Shown: piece after piece, positions 47,783-57,756 of the stretch
Position numbering within the stretch: position 1 is the first letter of the stretch
Layout: each line of letters opens with the position of its first letter
Assembly (NCBI GenBank): GCA_035578155.1
Contig: JAPWDM010000006.1
Location: 11,982,305 to 12,046,304 of the forward strand
Source of the DNA: Brachynemurus nebulosus
Lineage: Eukaryota > Arthropoda > Insecta > Neuroptera > Myrmeleontidae
Reading direction: 5' to 3'
Length of the DNA: 64,000 bases
The notes under the pieces: generated by a model
Database searches by the model: none
The model's input: the letters and a program-made list of their open reading frames with translations, nothing else
What the model was told of the DNA's origin: nothing
Program-made: the position numbers and the translations under genes

Positions 47783-48182
47783 ATATGTATAGATTTTCAG
47801 AAGAAATAAATCTTTTAAATAGTTAGGTATTTTAGATCGTCTACTTATAATTATACAATCACAATTTGAAATCAAAATATCAATATCATACAGTGGTACC
47901 CCTAGTACTCTCCCCCCCCCAAAAAAAAAAAATTCTTACATTTATTGTTAGGACAAGACTGCAAGACCAAGACTAATTTTGCTCATCACTATTTCCAATA
48001 TACATAGATTTTCAGAAGAAATAAATCTTTTAAATAATTAGGTACATTTTAGATCGTTTACTTATAATTACACTATCAAAATTTGAAATCAAAATATCAA
48101 TATCATACAGTGGTACCCCTAGTAACCCCCCCCCCCAAAAAAAAAAAAAAAAAATAAAAAAATTCTTACATCTATTGTTAGA
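47743..48182 (+). repeat. Tandem duplication including the right end of MITE copy D
   Basis: Unit 1 (47743-47952) and unit 2 (47960-48182) both begin TGCAAGACCAAGACTAATTT. Both include the MITE terminus and its TTTCCAAT duplication, and both end in CAGTGGTACCCCTAGTA, a C run, an A run and TTCTTACAT.TATTGTTAG. The period is about 217 bp. The duplication therefore happened after the MITE inserted. Confidence 0.92.
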
Positions 48183-49176
48183 ACGAAAGCGGTAATTATT
48201 TTATATGAAATACAAAATACACAATACAATATTATAATTCTTTACTGGAAGGTAGGTACTTTTAATATGGTACCTACTATATTTTATATATCTATCTATC
48301 TGGATTTGAGGCGGGATTTTGTTCGTATACAAGCGGATTGAATTACATGCATGTCACAAAGATCTGTTTGTGACAACTTAGTTGGTACGGTAAGGCAGAG
48401 CGGAGATATGTTGCGCTTGTTAAAAGCAAGATCCGTTAAGGTAAGTATGTAGGTATCCGTTTTCACAGCGTGAATCTTATTTTAAGTCTTGCTATTTATT
48501 TTCTAAATGTATAATAATCCATATTATTTATTTTTGGTATTTATTGTAAGGTTTAAATAGCTCTATCGTATGGGTGGTGAGGAAAGAAAGGACACAAAAT
48601 TATGTTTTTGCGTTTTTAATTTGGTGACGCTGACTTTTAGCTAATTGCACCATTTTTGTAATTCCGGTTGCCAAAATGTAATAATAGTCATTATACTTTT
48701 CGAATTTCGTAGCGCTAATTAGATCCGTGAAACACTTTTTTTTGCAATTCTCCTTCCAGTAAAGTCTAGAAAGATGACTGAAGTCGAATACCTTCCAAAT
48801 TCTGGCGTAAGAGCGACTAAATGGTAAATGGAAATCAGAATTCAAAGTTCCAGTCCCCCTAAAAATGGGTTTATTGTGTCATATTTGATTTAAGAAGGGG
48901 GAGATTTTCAGGAGTGTCTTGAAATCTTGTTTTCTGAAGTTCTTGAAAGTTCAGTAACACAAATTTTGGACGTTTTTAGATTTCAAAGAAGATATGCTCT
49001 GTATCTACGATAATGAGGACTCCTTACTATAGTTCAATAATAAAAGAAAGAGGCGCTTCTTTAGGGCTTTATGCGCAATGGGGAAACCTCTTAAGCGGTT
49101 CAACTGCTTACCCCGCTTAAAGATAGCCTACTTAATTGGGTATTTTCTATGTTTTGAACTGAGCGGTCAAAACTAT
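48183..49176. other. AT-rich DNA, nothing firm
   Basis: The minus-strand frame at 48600-48845 (81 residues) has mixed composition but no domain I recognise and no supporting context. No repeat boundary is found. Confidence 0.4.
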
Positions 49177-49689
49177 AGGGGAAATTTGCTTACAAATAAA
49201 TATTTTATTAAAAAACTAAATATACAACATTGTTTCTACATGTCTTGACATTACAAAAAAATTTAAAAAAAAAAAATTAAAAAATGAGTAGTGTATAAAT
49301 GGCTTTAAATTCGACACTGCGAGATTTTTCCACCTTGATGGTTCCTCGCGTTCTGAAATCCCCAGTGAACCAAAATCAAAAAATCAAGAATTTTCTGAAA
49401 ATATACATATACAGTTATGGCACTAACTAGGATCTAAGAAAAAAATAAATAAAAAACCAGCGAGAAATCGCATTTTGAAAACAAATTTTCAAAAATCACC
49501 GCTTTTTCTCGACTATAAACAGCCGCCATTTTGAAAATATATATTCCGGAACCAAAAGATCCTAATTCTCGTCAAAATGACGGTATCGAGGAATAAAATG
49601 CACTTTGATTTATGTCGATATCACAAATACTTTTTGAGATACACGAGGAACCATGTCGAAAAACGTACTTTCGAGAAAATAGCATTTCA

Positions 49690-49725
<36 letters not shown>

Positions 49726-49850
49726 GAATTATAGTAAAATGCGTGCATTAAAATACCCAAAACTTTTTGATTTTTCATTTTTTTTTAAATAAAATTTTTG
49801 GGGAATATTTTAAAACACCTTAAGGAACATAATTATAATCCCCTCAATAA
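49177..49850 (-). mobile_element. MITE, inverted second copy of the 10107-10827 family
   Basis: Read on the minus strand this is collinear with 10111-10823. Shared words include CTTAAGGTGTT, TTTTCGACATGGTTCCTCGT versus TCTTGATATGGTTTCTCGT, CGATACCGTCATTTTG, ATCCTAGTTAGT and GTTCACTGGG. The TIRs have eroded (GGGGAAATTTGCTTAC at the low-coordinate end). A run of about 30 T residues at 49690-49720 interrupts it. The frame over the T run is not a gene. Confidence 0.8.
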
Positions 49851-50279
49851 AAAGCTTATTATTTCAAATTTGTTTTGTGATCTCAAAAAACATTTCGCGA
49901 AAAATTATATTTAACATAAAATGAAGTGATAAATGAATTTTCCTGCACAGGTGTAGTGGTGGAAGCGCTGAGAGAGAAACAGTCGACTAATTTTTATTTA
50001 ATTTATAGGTAAAAATGTTGATGTATATAGAAAGATTCTAATCTAAAAATTGATATTTAATTTAACAAACGTTTATTACTCTTAACGTCTATTTTTTTAC
50101 AAAAATAATGTTTTCGCTCTATTATTTAATGATCGAGAGGCAAAAAGGTTTTTATATTATTTTTTTATTTCATTATGTACAGTTGTTACATTTTCATTGT
50201 GTTTTCATCACCATTTGATTGTGTGCTCTGGAAAGAGTACATCATTGTACGTATAGTACTTGTACACACATCAACAAAA
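49851..50279. other. AT-rich DNA, nothing recognised
   Basis: No coding or repeat structure is supported. Confidence 0.5.
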
Positions 50280-50420
50280 ATTCGCCAAGTGCGTGTTGGA
50301 CACGCATTAAGGCAGGATTTCGTAGTTCAGTATCCGAGATAAAATATTTTTTGAATTTGTACAACATCAAGATAAACTGACTAACTGTGACACAACGCTG
50401 TACCGTTCCAACAATTACAC
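50280..50420 (+). repeat. Dispersed repeat fragment of the AAGTGCGTGT type
   Basis: GCCAAGTGCGTGTTGGACAC followed by GGATTTCGTAG aligns with 42690 and, more loosely, with 17245. It runs into an ACACAC then TATATA array. Confidence 0.5.
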
Positions 50421-50423
50421 ACA

Positions 50424-50439
50424 CACATATATATATATG

Positions 50440-50527
<88 letters not shown>
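50424..50527. repeat. (TA)n microsatellite with CA lead
   Basis: A CA run (50417-50427) leads into about 95 bp of nearly pure TA with one GTATATACA interruption. The Ile-Tyr frames on both strands are artefacts. Confidence 0.97.
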
Positions 50528-50529
<2 letters not shown>

Positions 50530-51299
50530 AATTGGGTGTTCCATCATAGCAGGTTATGACCATCAACACGTTAATATTAAAATTAACCTGTAACTTTTTA
50601 ATGCCTGACAGAGATTGGAGGACGAGGATTAAAAATGTTTAAAGATAAAGATTATGTAGGTACATATAAGATAAATTTAAAAGAGCTACTGCAGAATTAA
50701 AAGCCCAAAGATAAAGGTTATGTACATTTTAGATAAATTTGAAAAAGCGAAATATAAATCACTACAATTTTTCCTACAGAAGAAAAGCTGATGAAAAAAA
50801 AAAATTATAAATTTTAGAAATAAGAAAAAGAAAGGAAGGAGCATAACCTTAACTAACGTCACCATCTATAACCTTAACATAATTAGTTTTTATATCAAAG
50901 TCGAAGCATATTGTCAAAAATACATATATGTATTATAACTATATGGCCAATCCCTATAAGAGGCAGTGGTTCCGATGAAGTGAGACGGATAGACATTGGG
51001 TAGAGGCACTTCAGTTGTTTTGCGCAGATGCATCAATTAGTGTTTACCGTGTTTACTGTTCAGATTGGTTCATATTAAAAAGTCGCATTTGCGAAAAACG
51101 AACAAAATACTTCCAAATCTGCACCGTGATATTGGGACGTTTTTTTCATATCCATTTGGCTATATATGTATACTACATATATGCAAAAATAAACTAACCT
51201 AACCTTAACTAACCTCACCACCTAGTTTTTATATCATCTACCTAAAATTTGAAAAAAAAACTTATATCCTTAACCTAACTAACTTCTAATCTTACTACC
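50528..51299. other. AT-rich DNA with short duplicated phrases
   Basis: CCTTAACTAACGTCACCA at about 50848 and CCTTAACTAACCTCACCACC at about 51202 sit near similar CTAGTTTTTATATCA / TTAGTTTTTATATCA strings, suggesting an old duplication of about 360 bp. No gene is supported. Confidence 0.45.
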
Positions 51300-51421
51300 T
51301 AGTTTTTAGCGAATTTCCAAAATGGAATTCAGCTATTACAGCCACTATCATGACGCGACTTGAACCCGGGACTATGGCAGAAATTTGTTTTAAGGTCCCT
51401 AGAAACCGATTCACTAAAATT

Positions 51422-51504
<83 letters not shown>

Positions 51505-51568
51505 CGCGCGTTGTCCGTCCGAATCTCGTATATCAAAAATTACATACAAAAAACATATTATATACTGG

Positions 51569-51618
<50 letters not shown>

Positions 51619-52130
51619 TTATCTGTATATATTTATATAATATATAGGTAGCCAACATCAGAGGGTGTAATTAGCATAAATCTTAAGTTCATTGTGATGA
51701 AAACACAGATTTAAATACGTTTTTTTGTGGGTCCAAAACTTGGGACTATTCAGATACGAGATTGGGACAGAAAAGGCGCGATATGTATATATGTGTCCGC
51801 GCGATAACTCTCGAACGAAGTATCTAATATTTACGAAATTTGGTGAAAACATTGGAAGTCCCAAACCCTTGGATGAGTTCTTCAGCCAGACACGTCGGAT
51901 GCCAGGAACATGGTTTTTGATCTTGTAAAAAATTAGTTTTTTGCCAAAATTTTCACTTATTCAAAAATTTTTGCTAAATTTATTTACACCTTTTAAAAGA
52001 GGAGAAAAAATTACAAAAAAAAAGCTCTTTAAGCTATTGTTCTATGTCAATTATTTTCCGAGAAAAACTAATTTTTATAAACAGAAATTCGCTATGTTAT
52101 GCAGGATGCTGCGACAGGGGTATTATACCA
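51300..52130 (+). repeat. Dispersed repeat with TA microsatellites and an inner insertion
   Basis: The head (51308-51425, with GGAATTCAGCTATTACAGCC and GACGCGACTTGAACCCGGGA), a TA array (51425-51500) and the tail (51790-52115, CGATAACTCTCGAACGAAGT to GGATGCTGCGACAGGGGTAT) are the canonical parts. Between them is an extra block. It is framed by CGCGCGTTGTCCGTCCGAAT with CTCGTATATC on one side and GATACGAGATTGGGACAG with GGCGCGATAT on the other. These are loosely complementary, so a hairpin-forming insert carries its own TA array (51567-51617). Confidence 0.8.
51425..51500. repeat. (TA)n microsatellite
   Basis: Pure TA run inside the dispersed repeat. A second pure run is at 51567-51617. All open frames here are Ile-Tyr artefacts. 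Confidence 0.97.
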
Positions 52131-52350
52131 TCTACTATTTGATTTTTCAAAATAATGTTTCCCAAGCTTAGCTTTTTAAATACAATAGTTTTCACCCATT
52201 AACGTTCGTTTTTAAATGCAATAGTTTAAATACCAACATCTAAGGTCTAATGCAATTTAGCCATCTTTTCTATATTGGGAGCAAAGAAAATCTTAGTCAT
52301 ATCACAGCCGCATGTACCCTAACTCAAAAGAATAATTAACGATGTTTATT

Positions 52351-52485
52351 TGGTTGTTCGGTTATTTTGTCGTTCGGTTATTTTGTCCACAGTTATTTTG
52401 TCTAAGTTTATCTTGTCATTCAGTTATTTTGTCCACGGTTATTTGGTTGCGGTTATTTGTCCACAATTATTTAGTTGCGGCACCG
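52351..52485 (+). repeat. Short-period tandem repeat of GGTTATTTTGTC
   Basis: The phrase (C)GGTTATTTTGTC or a near variant occurs about eight times at a spacing of roughly 15-20 bp, linked by CATTC, CCAC or GTTG connectors. Non-coding minisatellite. Confidence 0.85.
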
Positions 52486-52578
52486 TTATTACTTATTAGT
52501 TATTAAATAAAAGATAGAATTACCGACTGAGTGTTATTTTGCTATTATATACTAGATGGCAGTATAATCTACATTAGA

Positions 52579-53409
52579 GTAGAGTCCCTATAATAAATAG
52601 AGTCGTGACATGTCGTCCATGTTCTATCCAAAACAGAGCGGGAAGCTTCAAAATTAATTATCAGATGTTTGAGTAAGTATTTTTGAGTGCATAATTATTG
52701 TTATACCTCATTTCAAATACAACTGATCATGAGTTATCGTTAAAAAATTAAATAATTCTTATATTCGAAGCAAATCAATCTTTTATTCTTTTCTAAAAAC
52801 AAACTGCAAATCTAAAATTTACGTAAATGCAATAATGAAAGAGATAAAGCAAGAAAACGGAAATTATTTAAATTCAAAGTGATGAAGCATGGTTAAATTT
52901 AAGTGAAATGAACCATAATAAGTTATGAATTAATGAACAATTAAAAATTTTTAATTTAATTATTCTTTCTAAATTAAACTAAATGGTTTTTGTTAACATT
53001 TAATTTATTTCCAATGTATTTTACGCAAACTTTGCATAGAATATGCCGGAATCAATCAGCATTCAGCACACATGTCACCACTCTATTTATTGTAGGCACT
53101 CTACATTAGAGCATTAGAGTCGTGACATGTGTGCGGAATGCTGATTGGTTCCGGTATTTTCTGTCCCAAGTTTGCGTAAAATAAATTGGAAATAAAGTAA
53201 ATATTGACAAAAATCATTTAGTTTAACCTAAAAAGAATAATTAAATTAAAATTTTTTAATTGTTCATAAATTCATAACTTATTAACAATAATTATGTATT
53301 CAAAAACATTTACTCAAATATGTGATAATTAATTTTGAAGCTTTCCGCTTTGTTTCGGATAGAAAATGGCTGACATGTCACGACTCTATTTTTATTATAG
53401 GGACTCTAC
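52579..53409. mobile_element. Compound foldback: two MITE copies joined tail to tail
   Basis: Unit 1 (52579-53104) is bounded by GTAGAGTCCCTATAATAAAT and the near complement ATTTATTGTAGGCACTCTAC. Unit 2 (53105-53409) is an inverted, internally shortened copy ending TTTATTATAGGGACTCTAC. Shared inner blocks include AGAGTCGTGACATGT, CTGATTGGTTCCGG / CCGGAATCAATCAG and TTGCGTAAAATAAATTGGAA with their complements. A third partial end (GAATCCCTATAATAAA) follows at 53419. No transposase is present. Confidence 0.85.
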
Positions 53410-53581
53410 ATTTATATAGAATCCCTATAATAAATTTTATATCTCTTATAAATAAAAGATAAGGAAAAAAAATTGGAACAAAAATATTCTTAAATAATTA
53501 TTATGTATTATATAACCCGTATAGTTATAGTTACCTATATATTTTTAAAATTAAAAGAATTTTACAACAAACCTTTGAAAT

Positions 53582-54173
53582 GGGCCATTTCATATCGGCG
53601 TAAGCCAAAGTCGCTTGCTTTTATTTTTAATCACATTACACTTGTTTTGAAGCGCACTTGGCTTGCTTTTGAGATATTTGTATATTCCTGTCTCACTTTC
53701 CAGGTTATAGAGAGAAGGGTCAAGTATTAACGTTCGGTATACATCGTATACAGTATACGATGTATACCGAACGTTAATACTTGAACCTTCTCTCTAGAAA
53801 GTCTAGAACAGGGGTCGCCAACCCGCGCCCCGCGGGCCGCATATGGCCCACCTTGAACTTTTTTTGGCCCGCAAGATTCATCACACTTATACAAAATATA
53901 TTTATTTTATAATGACCAAGGTAGTGAAAACCAATGTATTAAAAAAATACATAATATATGGGAACACATCATTTTGTATGCGGCCCGTGGAATTATGATG
54001 TGCTTCCAAAGTGGCCCGCAAGATCATTTGGGTTGGCCACCCCTGGTCTAGAACATGGAAAGTGAGATAGGAGTATACAAATATCTCAAAAGCAAGCCAA
54101 GTGCGCTTCAAAACAAGTGTAATGTGATTAAAAATAAGAACAAGGGACTTTGGCTTACGCCGATACGAATTGG

Positions 54174-54176
<3 letters not shown>
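53582..54176. mobile_element. Foldback element interrupted by a hAT MITE
   Basis: The sequence from 53582 folds on itself around the base at 53752 (CGTATAC A GTATACG). The arms share TCGGCGTAAGCCAAAGTC, AATCACATTACACTTGTTTT, AAGCGCACTTGGCTTGCTTT and AACGTTCGGTATACATCGTA with their complements. The right arm is split by the insertion at 53809-54045. Removing that insert restores a foldback of about 350 bp. It ends at a TA array starting at 54177. Confidence 0.93.
53801..54053. mobile_element. hAT-type MITE nested in the foldback
   Basis: The element at 53809-54045 has ends CAGGGGTCGCCAACC and GGTTGGCCACCCCTG (14 of 15 paired) and a perfect 8-bp duplication GTCTAGAA (53801-53808 and 54046-54053). 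GC-rich GGCCCGC / GCGGGCC words lie near each end. The 237-bp element is non-coding. Confidence 0.96.
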
Positions 54177-54265
<89 letters not shown>

Positions 54266-54268
54266 ATT
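54177..54268. repeat. (TA)n microsatellite
   Basis: TA array with a few TTTATA and TTCATG interruptions at the right. It abuts the foldback element exactly. Confidence 0.96.
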
Positions 54269-54763
54269 CATGTATATGTAATTTGAAATGTCAAATATGT
54301 ATGCAGTTTATTCTCTGGTTTATGTATATTTATTTTTTGAAAAAAAGAAAATGTTATTTAACGTTTATTTTAGTAAACAATAAATTGCTTAAATATTATT
54401 TGAAAATTTTTTAAACCTAAGTTCCCAAATAATTTATTACTAATTTATCCAAGGAGATGAAGGATTAGAAATAATACTCCGACTTTCTTCCGTAGAATAA
54501 ATTGTTTCTTTATTTTGTTCCAAAAATTTTTCGATATATTTTATACCTTCTCCAGTGGCTACAAATACAAATAATTATTTACAATGTAGTACTTCTAAAT
54601 GACTAATATTGTTTTAACAATAATATTGAATTTGATAACAAAATTTTTTTAAATTTTTTAGTTTTGGTTTTGTTGGAATGTATAATAAAAAAATTTTTTA
54701 AAAAAATAGTGAAATAACATTTTCGTTAAAAATATGTTGGAGCGAATAAGAATGAAAAACTTA
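54269..54763. other. AT-rich DNA, nothing recognised
   Basis: No gene, RNA gene or repeat boundary is supported. Confidence 0.5.
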
Positions 54764-54969
54764 TTTGAGACCTCGAGAAACCAAAAATGACCTTCATTAA
54801 AATTTGGATATATATGTCCGATTTTTGGAAGTCAAAATTTTGGCCATTTTTCGCCATTTTTAGTGCTTTTTGCAAAAATTGGCCAAATTTCAAAAATTTT
54901 TCAATTTTTTTTTACACCATCGAAAAGAAATTTTAATGAAGGTCATTTTTGGTTTCTCGAGGTCTCAAA
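54764..54969. repeat. Perfect inverted repeat with 42-bp arms
   Basis: The left arm 54764-54805 (TTTGAGACCTCGAGAAACCA and onward) is the exact complement of 54928-54969. The spacer is 122 bp. The right arm abuts a head fragment of the microsatellite-bearing repeat (54966-55047, with GACACCAGCTGTAATAGCTG), in the minus orientation. Confidence 0.93.
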
Positions 54970-55047
54970 ACAAGTTTCTGTCATAATCTTAGGTTCAGAT
55001 TTTTCATGACACCAGCTGTAATAGCTGAATTTCCTTTCTGGAGAAAA

Positions 55048-55429
55048 ATAAGTAAAATAAACTTTGAGGGTCTGTAACTTTGTAACTACTTGTAATACGA
55101 AAAATTTGTAAGGAACTTTTTTGTAAAGTGTCAGTTGGATTACAAAACTGTCATTTAACTTTTTGTCCTATCTTTAATAGTTTAGCTTAAAAATGTAAAA
55201 AAAGTAAAATTTCAAGAAACTTAAATTTTAAGGCTCTGTAGAAAGTGAAATATTGGTGATAGAAATTTGACTCAATGAAATTTTTTGTCCACAATTTAAT
55301 GCTTAATAAGGTGCTTTGATTCATTTTATGGAAAAATAATTTCTTCATAGTTTGCAGGAGTAAATAATATAAAAAATCGTTTTTCCTGTGTTATTTAAAT
55401 GGGAAAACTTTAGGTTCGATGATGCACCT
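55048..55429. other. AT-rich DNA, nothing recognised
   Basis: No coding signature. The 3' part may belong to the Harbinger element described next, but I cannot place its end. Confidence 0.45.
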
Positions 55430-55499
55430 CTAAAAATTGGAATTTTGAGCTGCTCTTTGGTGAGGATGTTTGTTTAGACATATCCTACGATATTTTGAG

Positions 55500-56083
55500 C
55501 GGAGAGCGAGAAAAAAACTTTTTTTGGCACACCCTAATATAATATGCTCCGGGAATACAGTATGACTCGCTAGTGGTGCATTAATAGCGACGTGTGTACC
55601 ATCAATTACAGCAATTACCCCGGGAAATCCGTATTTTTCATAAAATCTACAAAAATGCAAATATTTATCAATTCAAACAAATGAAAAGTTTATAACCGAG
55701 TGGTAAATTCTTTAAATTATACATACCTTGCCCTAGCATTTGCAATTTCCCTTGGCGCCAAAGAAAAGTTAATTTTCCGCGGACATATTACATCATTGAT
55801 TGCCCTCGTAACCCTGTCTATACTTCGGCTTACTGACATCTGGGACATGGGGATGGAAATGTCTTGCACAACAGCTAACTGGTAGCTCCCTTGGGCGTAA
55901 AAGCGGGGCCAATAAATATCGTCTGTAAGCGTATGCACTATTTCCTAACAGATATTTATTATTAAATTCATTATTTTCGAATTGGGCTTTAATTAACGAT
56001 GCATCAAAAATGTGGCTGTCGTGAGTGGAACCTGACCAGCGTGCAACCACGTTCATAATTTTTAATTGTGTACCGCACACAAC
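55500..56083 (-). pseudogene. PIF/Harbinger transposase remnant with permuted segments
   Basis: On the minus strand an exon opens after a TTTAG acceptor at 56083 with VVCGT and LKIMNVVARWSGSTHDSHIF, the middle block of a HARBI1-like DDE transposase, then LLGNSAYAYRRYLLAPL. At about 55885-55910 it passes into another frame, RFYAQGSYQLAVVQD, followed by SQMSVSRSIDRVTRAI. That belongs to the N-terminal part of the same protein family. An 80-bp intron (55726-55647, GTATGT...TTTTGTAG) joins it to RFYEKYGFPG and FPGVIAVIDGTHVAI, the block with the first catalytic Asp. The normal order (N-terminal, GVIDGTHV, GSTHDS, LLG) is therefore broken: the later half lies before the earlier half. The third catalytic region is absent, and after FPEH the family pattern is lost. 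The enzyme normally cuts and pastes DNA in the nucleus; this copy cannot be functional. Confidence 0.88.
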
Positions 56084-57420
56084 CTAAACATTTATTGAAA
56101 AATAACATTTTGTATTTCTAAATGTTTCTGCATTTTAGTCACCTGATAACTGAATTTTTGTGAAGCGAACAGCTTTTGTCAAACGAAAACGCATTTTAAA
56201 TTCAACTTCGTAGAATACATTGACGTGCCCGAGGAATGCAAATGTTTTTTACCTCGTCTTCTGATGTTGACCAATCAGATGAAATAGATTCTGCTCACAG
56301 AATTAACCCGGAGATATAGATGACATTTTTATTTCTAAAGTTATACCTAGTACAAAATAAATGAAAAAATAATAATATATGTAAAATATATCATTTTACT
56401 TACCACGTTTTTATAATCAGTAATTAATAACAATACCTAAGAATTCATGTTTTATTTTAAACAATTTCAAGCCTGTGATAAATTTTTTTAAAACAAACTG
56501 TTTACAAAAGTAAAATTCGAATATGTATATTTAAATCACACGTGGCTTTTTAACCAAAACTTGTAAACTAAAAATAAAATAGAGAAAATATGAACAAATT
56601 ATATCTCTATGATACAAATCTGTCAGTTTAATCTCCGAATAAAATTATTTTTATTTTTAATTTATTTCTCTTTTCTCTAAACTTAATTTATTTCTCTTTT
56701 ATAATACATACTTTTATAATACACACATGTATGAATAGTCAATTTACCCGTAATTAACTGTAAAATATAAATTTATTTGAAAAAATATAAAAAAATATGT
56801 TAATCTTTTGAAATCTCCTGTATTATAGTTTATAAATTCGAACAGAGATGACACTAGCTGTTCTGAAATCAAAATATCCTTTTGAATTAAGATAAATCTG
56901 ATAAAAAGAGATGTATATATACACATGTTTATAAACAACAGAGAAAGAGAAAAGAATATTTAAGTATTCTGTAAATTATACATAAATATCCATTTCATAT
57001 GACAACCATGGGTGCCAATATTTTTTTTTCATTTACTTTACATTCCGATAATTAAAAAAATGCTTTTAAAATAACAAAAAGACGAATGAATGTAAAAATT
57101 AATGAATATGAGTTAAATTATTAAATAACTAGCAATAAATTCGAATATATTACTGGTTTAAATATGTTTTTTTTATTATTATAAATAAACCCTAATTACT
57201 GCATGCAAGCGAGAGCTTATGTCATTAGAAAAATAAAATGTTCGTGAAGTGCGAGTTGACAGAGGACTATTCTGAGGAAAGTGCGAAGATATAAGAATTT
57301 CGTAGATAGATGTTCTACGAAATCCTAAAAATGTAATAATACACAAACAATGAATAAGGCAGTCATCCTGCCTGCCTGCCTCATTCACTCTCAATTCCAC
57401 ACTCGTTCACTGACTCTGGT
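56084..57420. other. AT-rich DNA, nothing firm
   Basis: This could include the 5' or TIR part of the Harbinger element, but no inverted ends were identified. The minus-strand frame at 57179-57400 overlaps a CTGCCTGCCTGCC run and has no recognisable domain. Confidence 0.45.
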
Positions 57421-57660
57421 TGCTATTGGTTGGTCGTTTTTATTCGACGGAGAGAGGCCCCTCCTGACTATGTACCGCTAGAGTCGGAGAAGAATATCAT
57501 CATCTGTGTGTTTCGCCAACCCAACGGAACCGACGGACTGTATTCCTGTGTGTGAGATGAATATAAATACAACAGGGGGCAGCAGTGTACACAGAGCATA
57601 GATATGTGCGGACCAAGATACGGGAGAGAAATTGTAACGGTATTCGGTTTTCTCGGTAAA
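57421..57660 (+). promoter_or_regulatory. Candidate TATA-type promoter with a very short first exon
   Basis: This is a sudden island of balanced composition. It contains an inverted CCAAT (ATTGG at 57425), TATAAATA at 57562-57569 and GGGGGCAGCAGTG just downstream. At 57604 an ATG opens the frame MCGPRYGREIVTVFGFL, which runs into CTCG|GTAAAT, a plausible donor at 57656 (phase 1). I do not recognise the peptide, and no second exon was found downstream. It could equally be a chance frame in a 5' UTR. Confidence 0.35.
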
Positions 57661-57756
57661 TAAATTGACGTGTGTTTTTTTTGTGTGTTGGTTGGTAATA
57701 AGGTACTCTGTGTAGGTAATTGAATTGTTGAACGATTAATGATTTATTGTGTGTTG

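Noticed and set aside
48600..48845. 81-residue minus-strand frame
   Set aside because: Composition is mixed and looks protein-like at first, but no motif, homologue I can recall, promoter or splice signal supports it.
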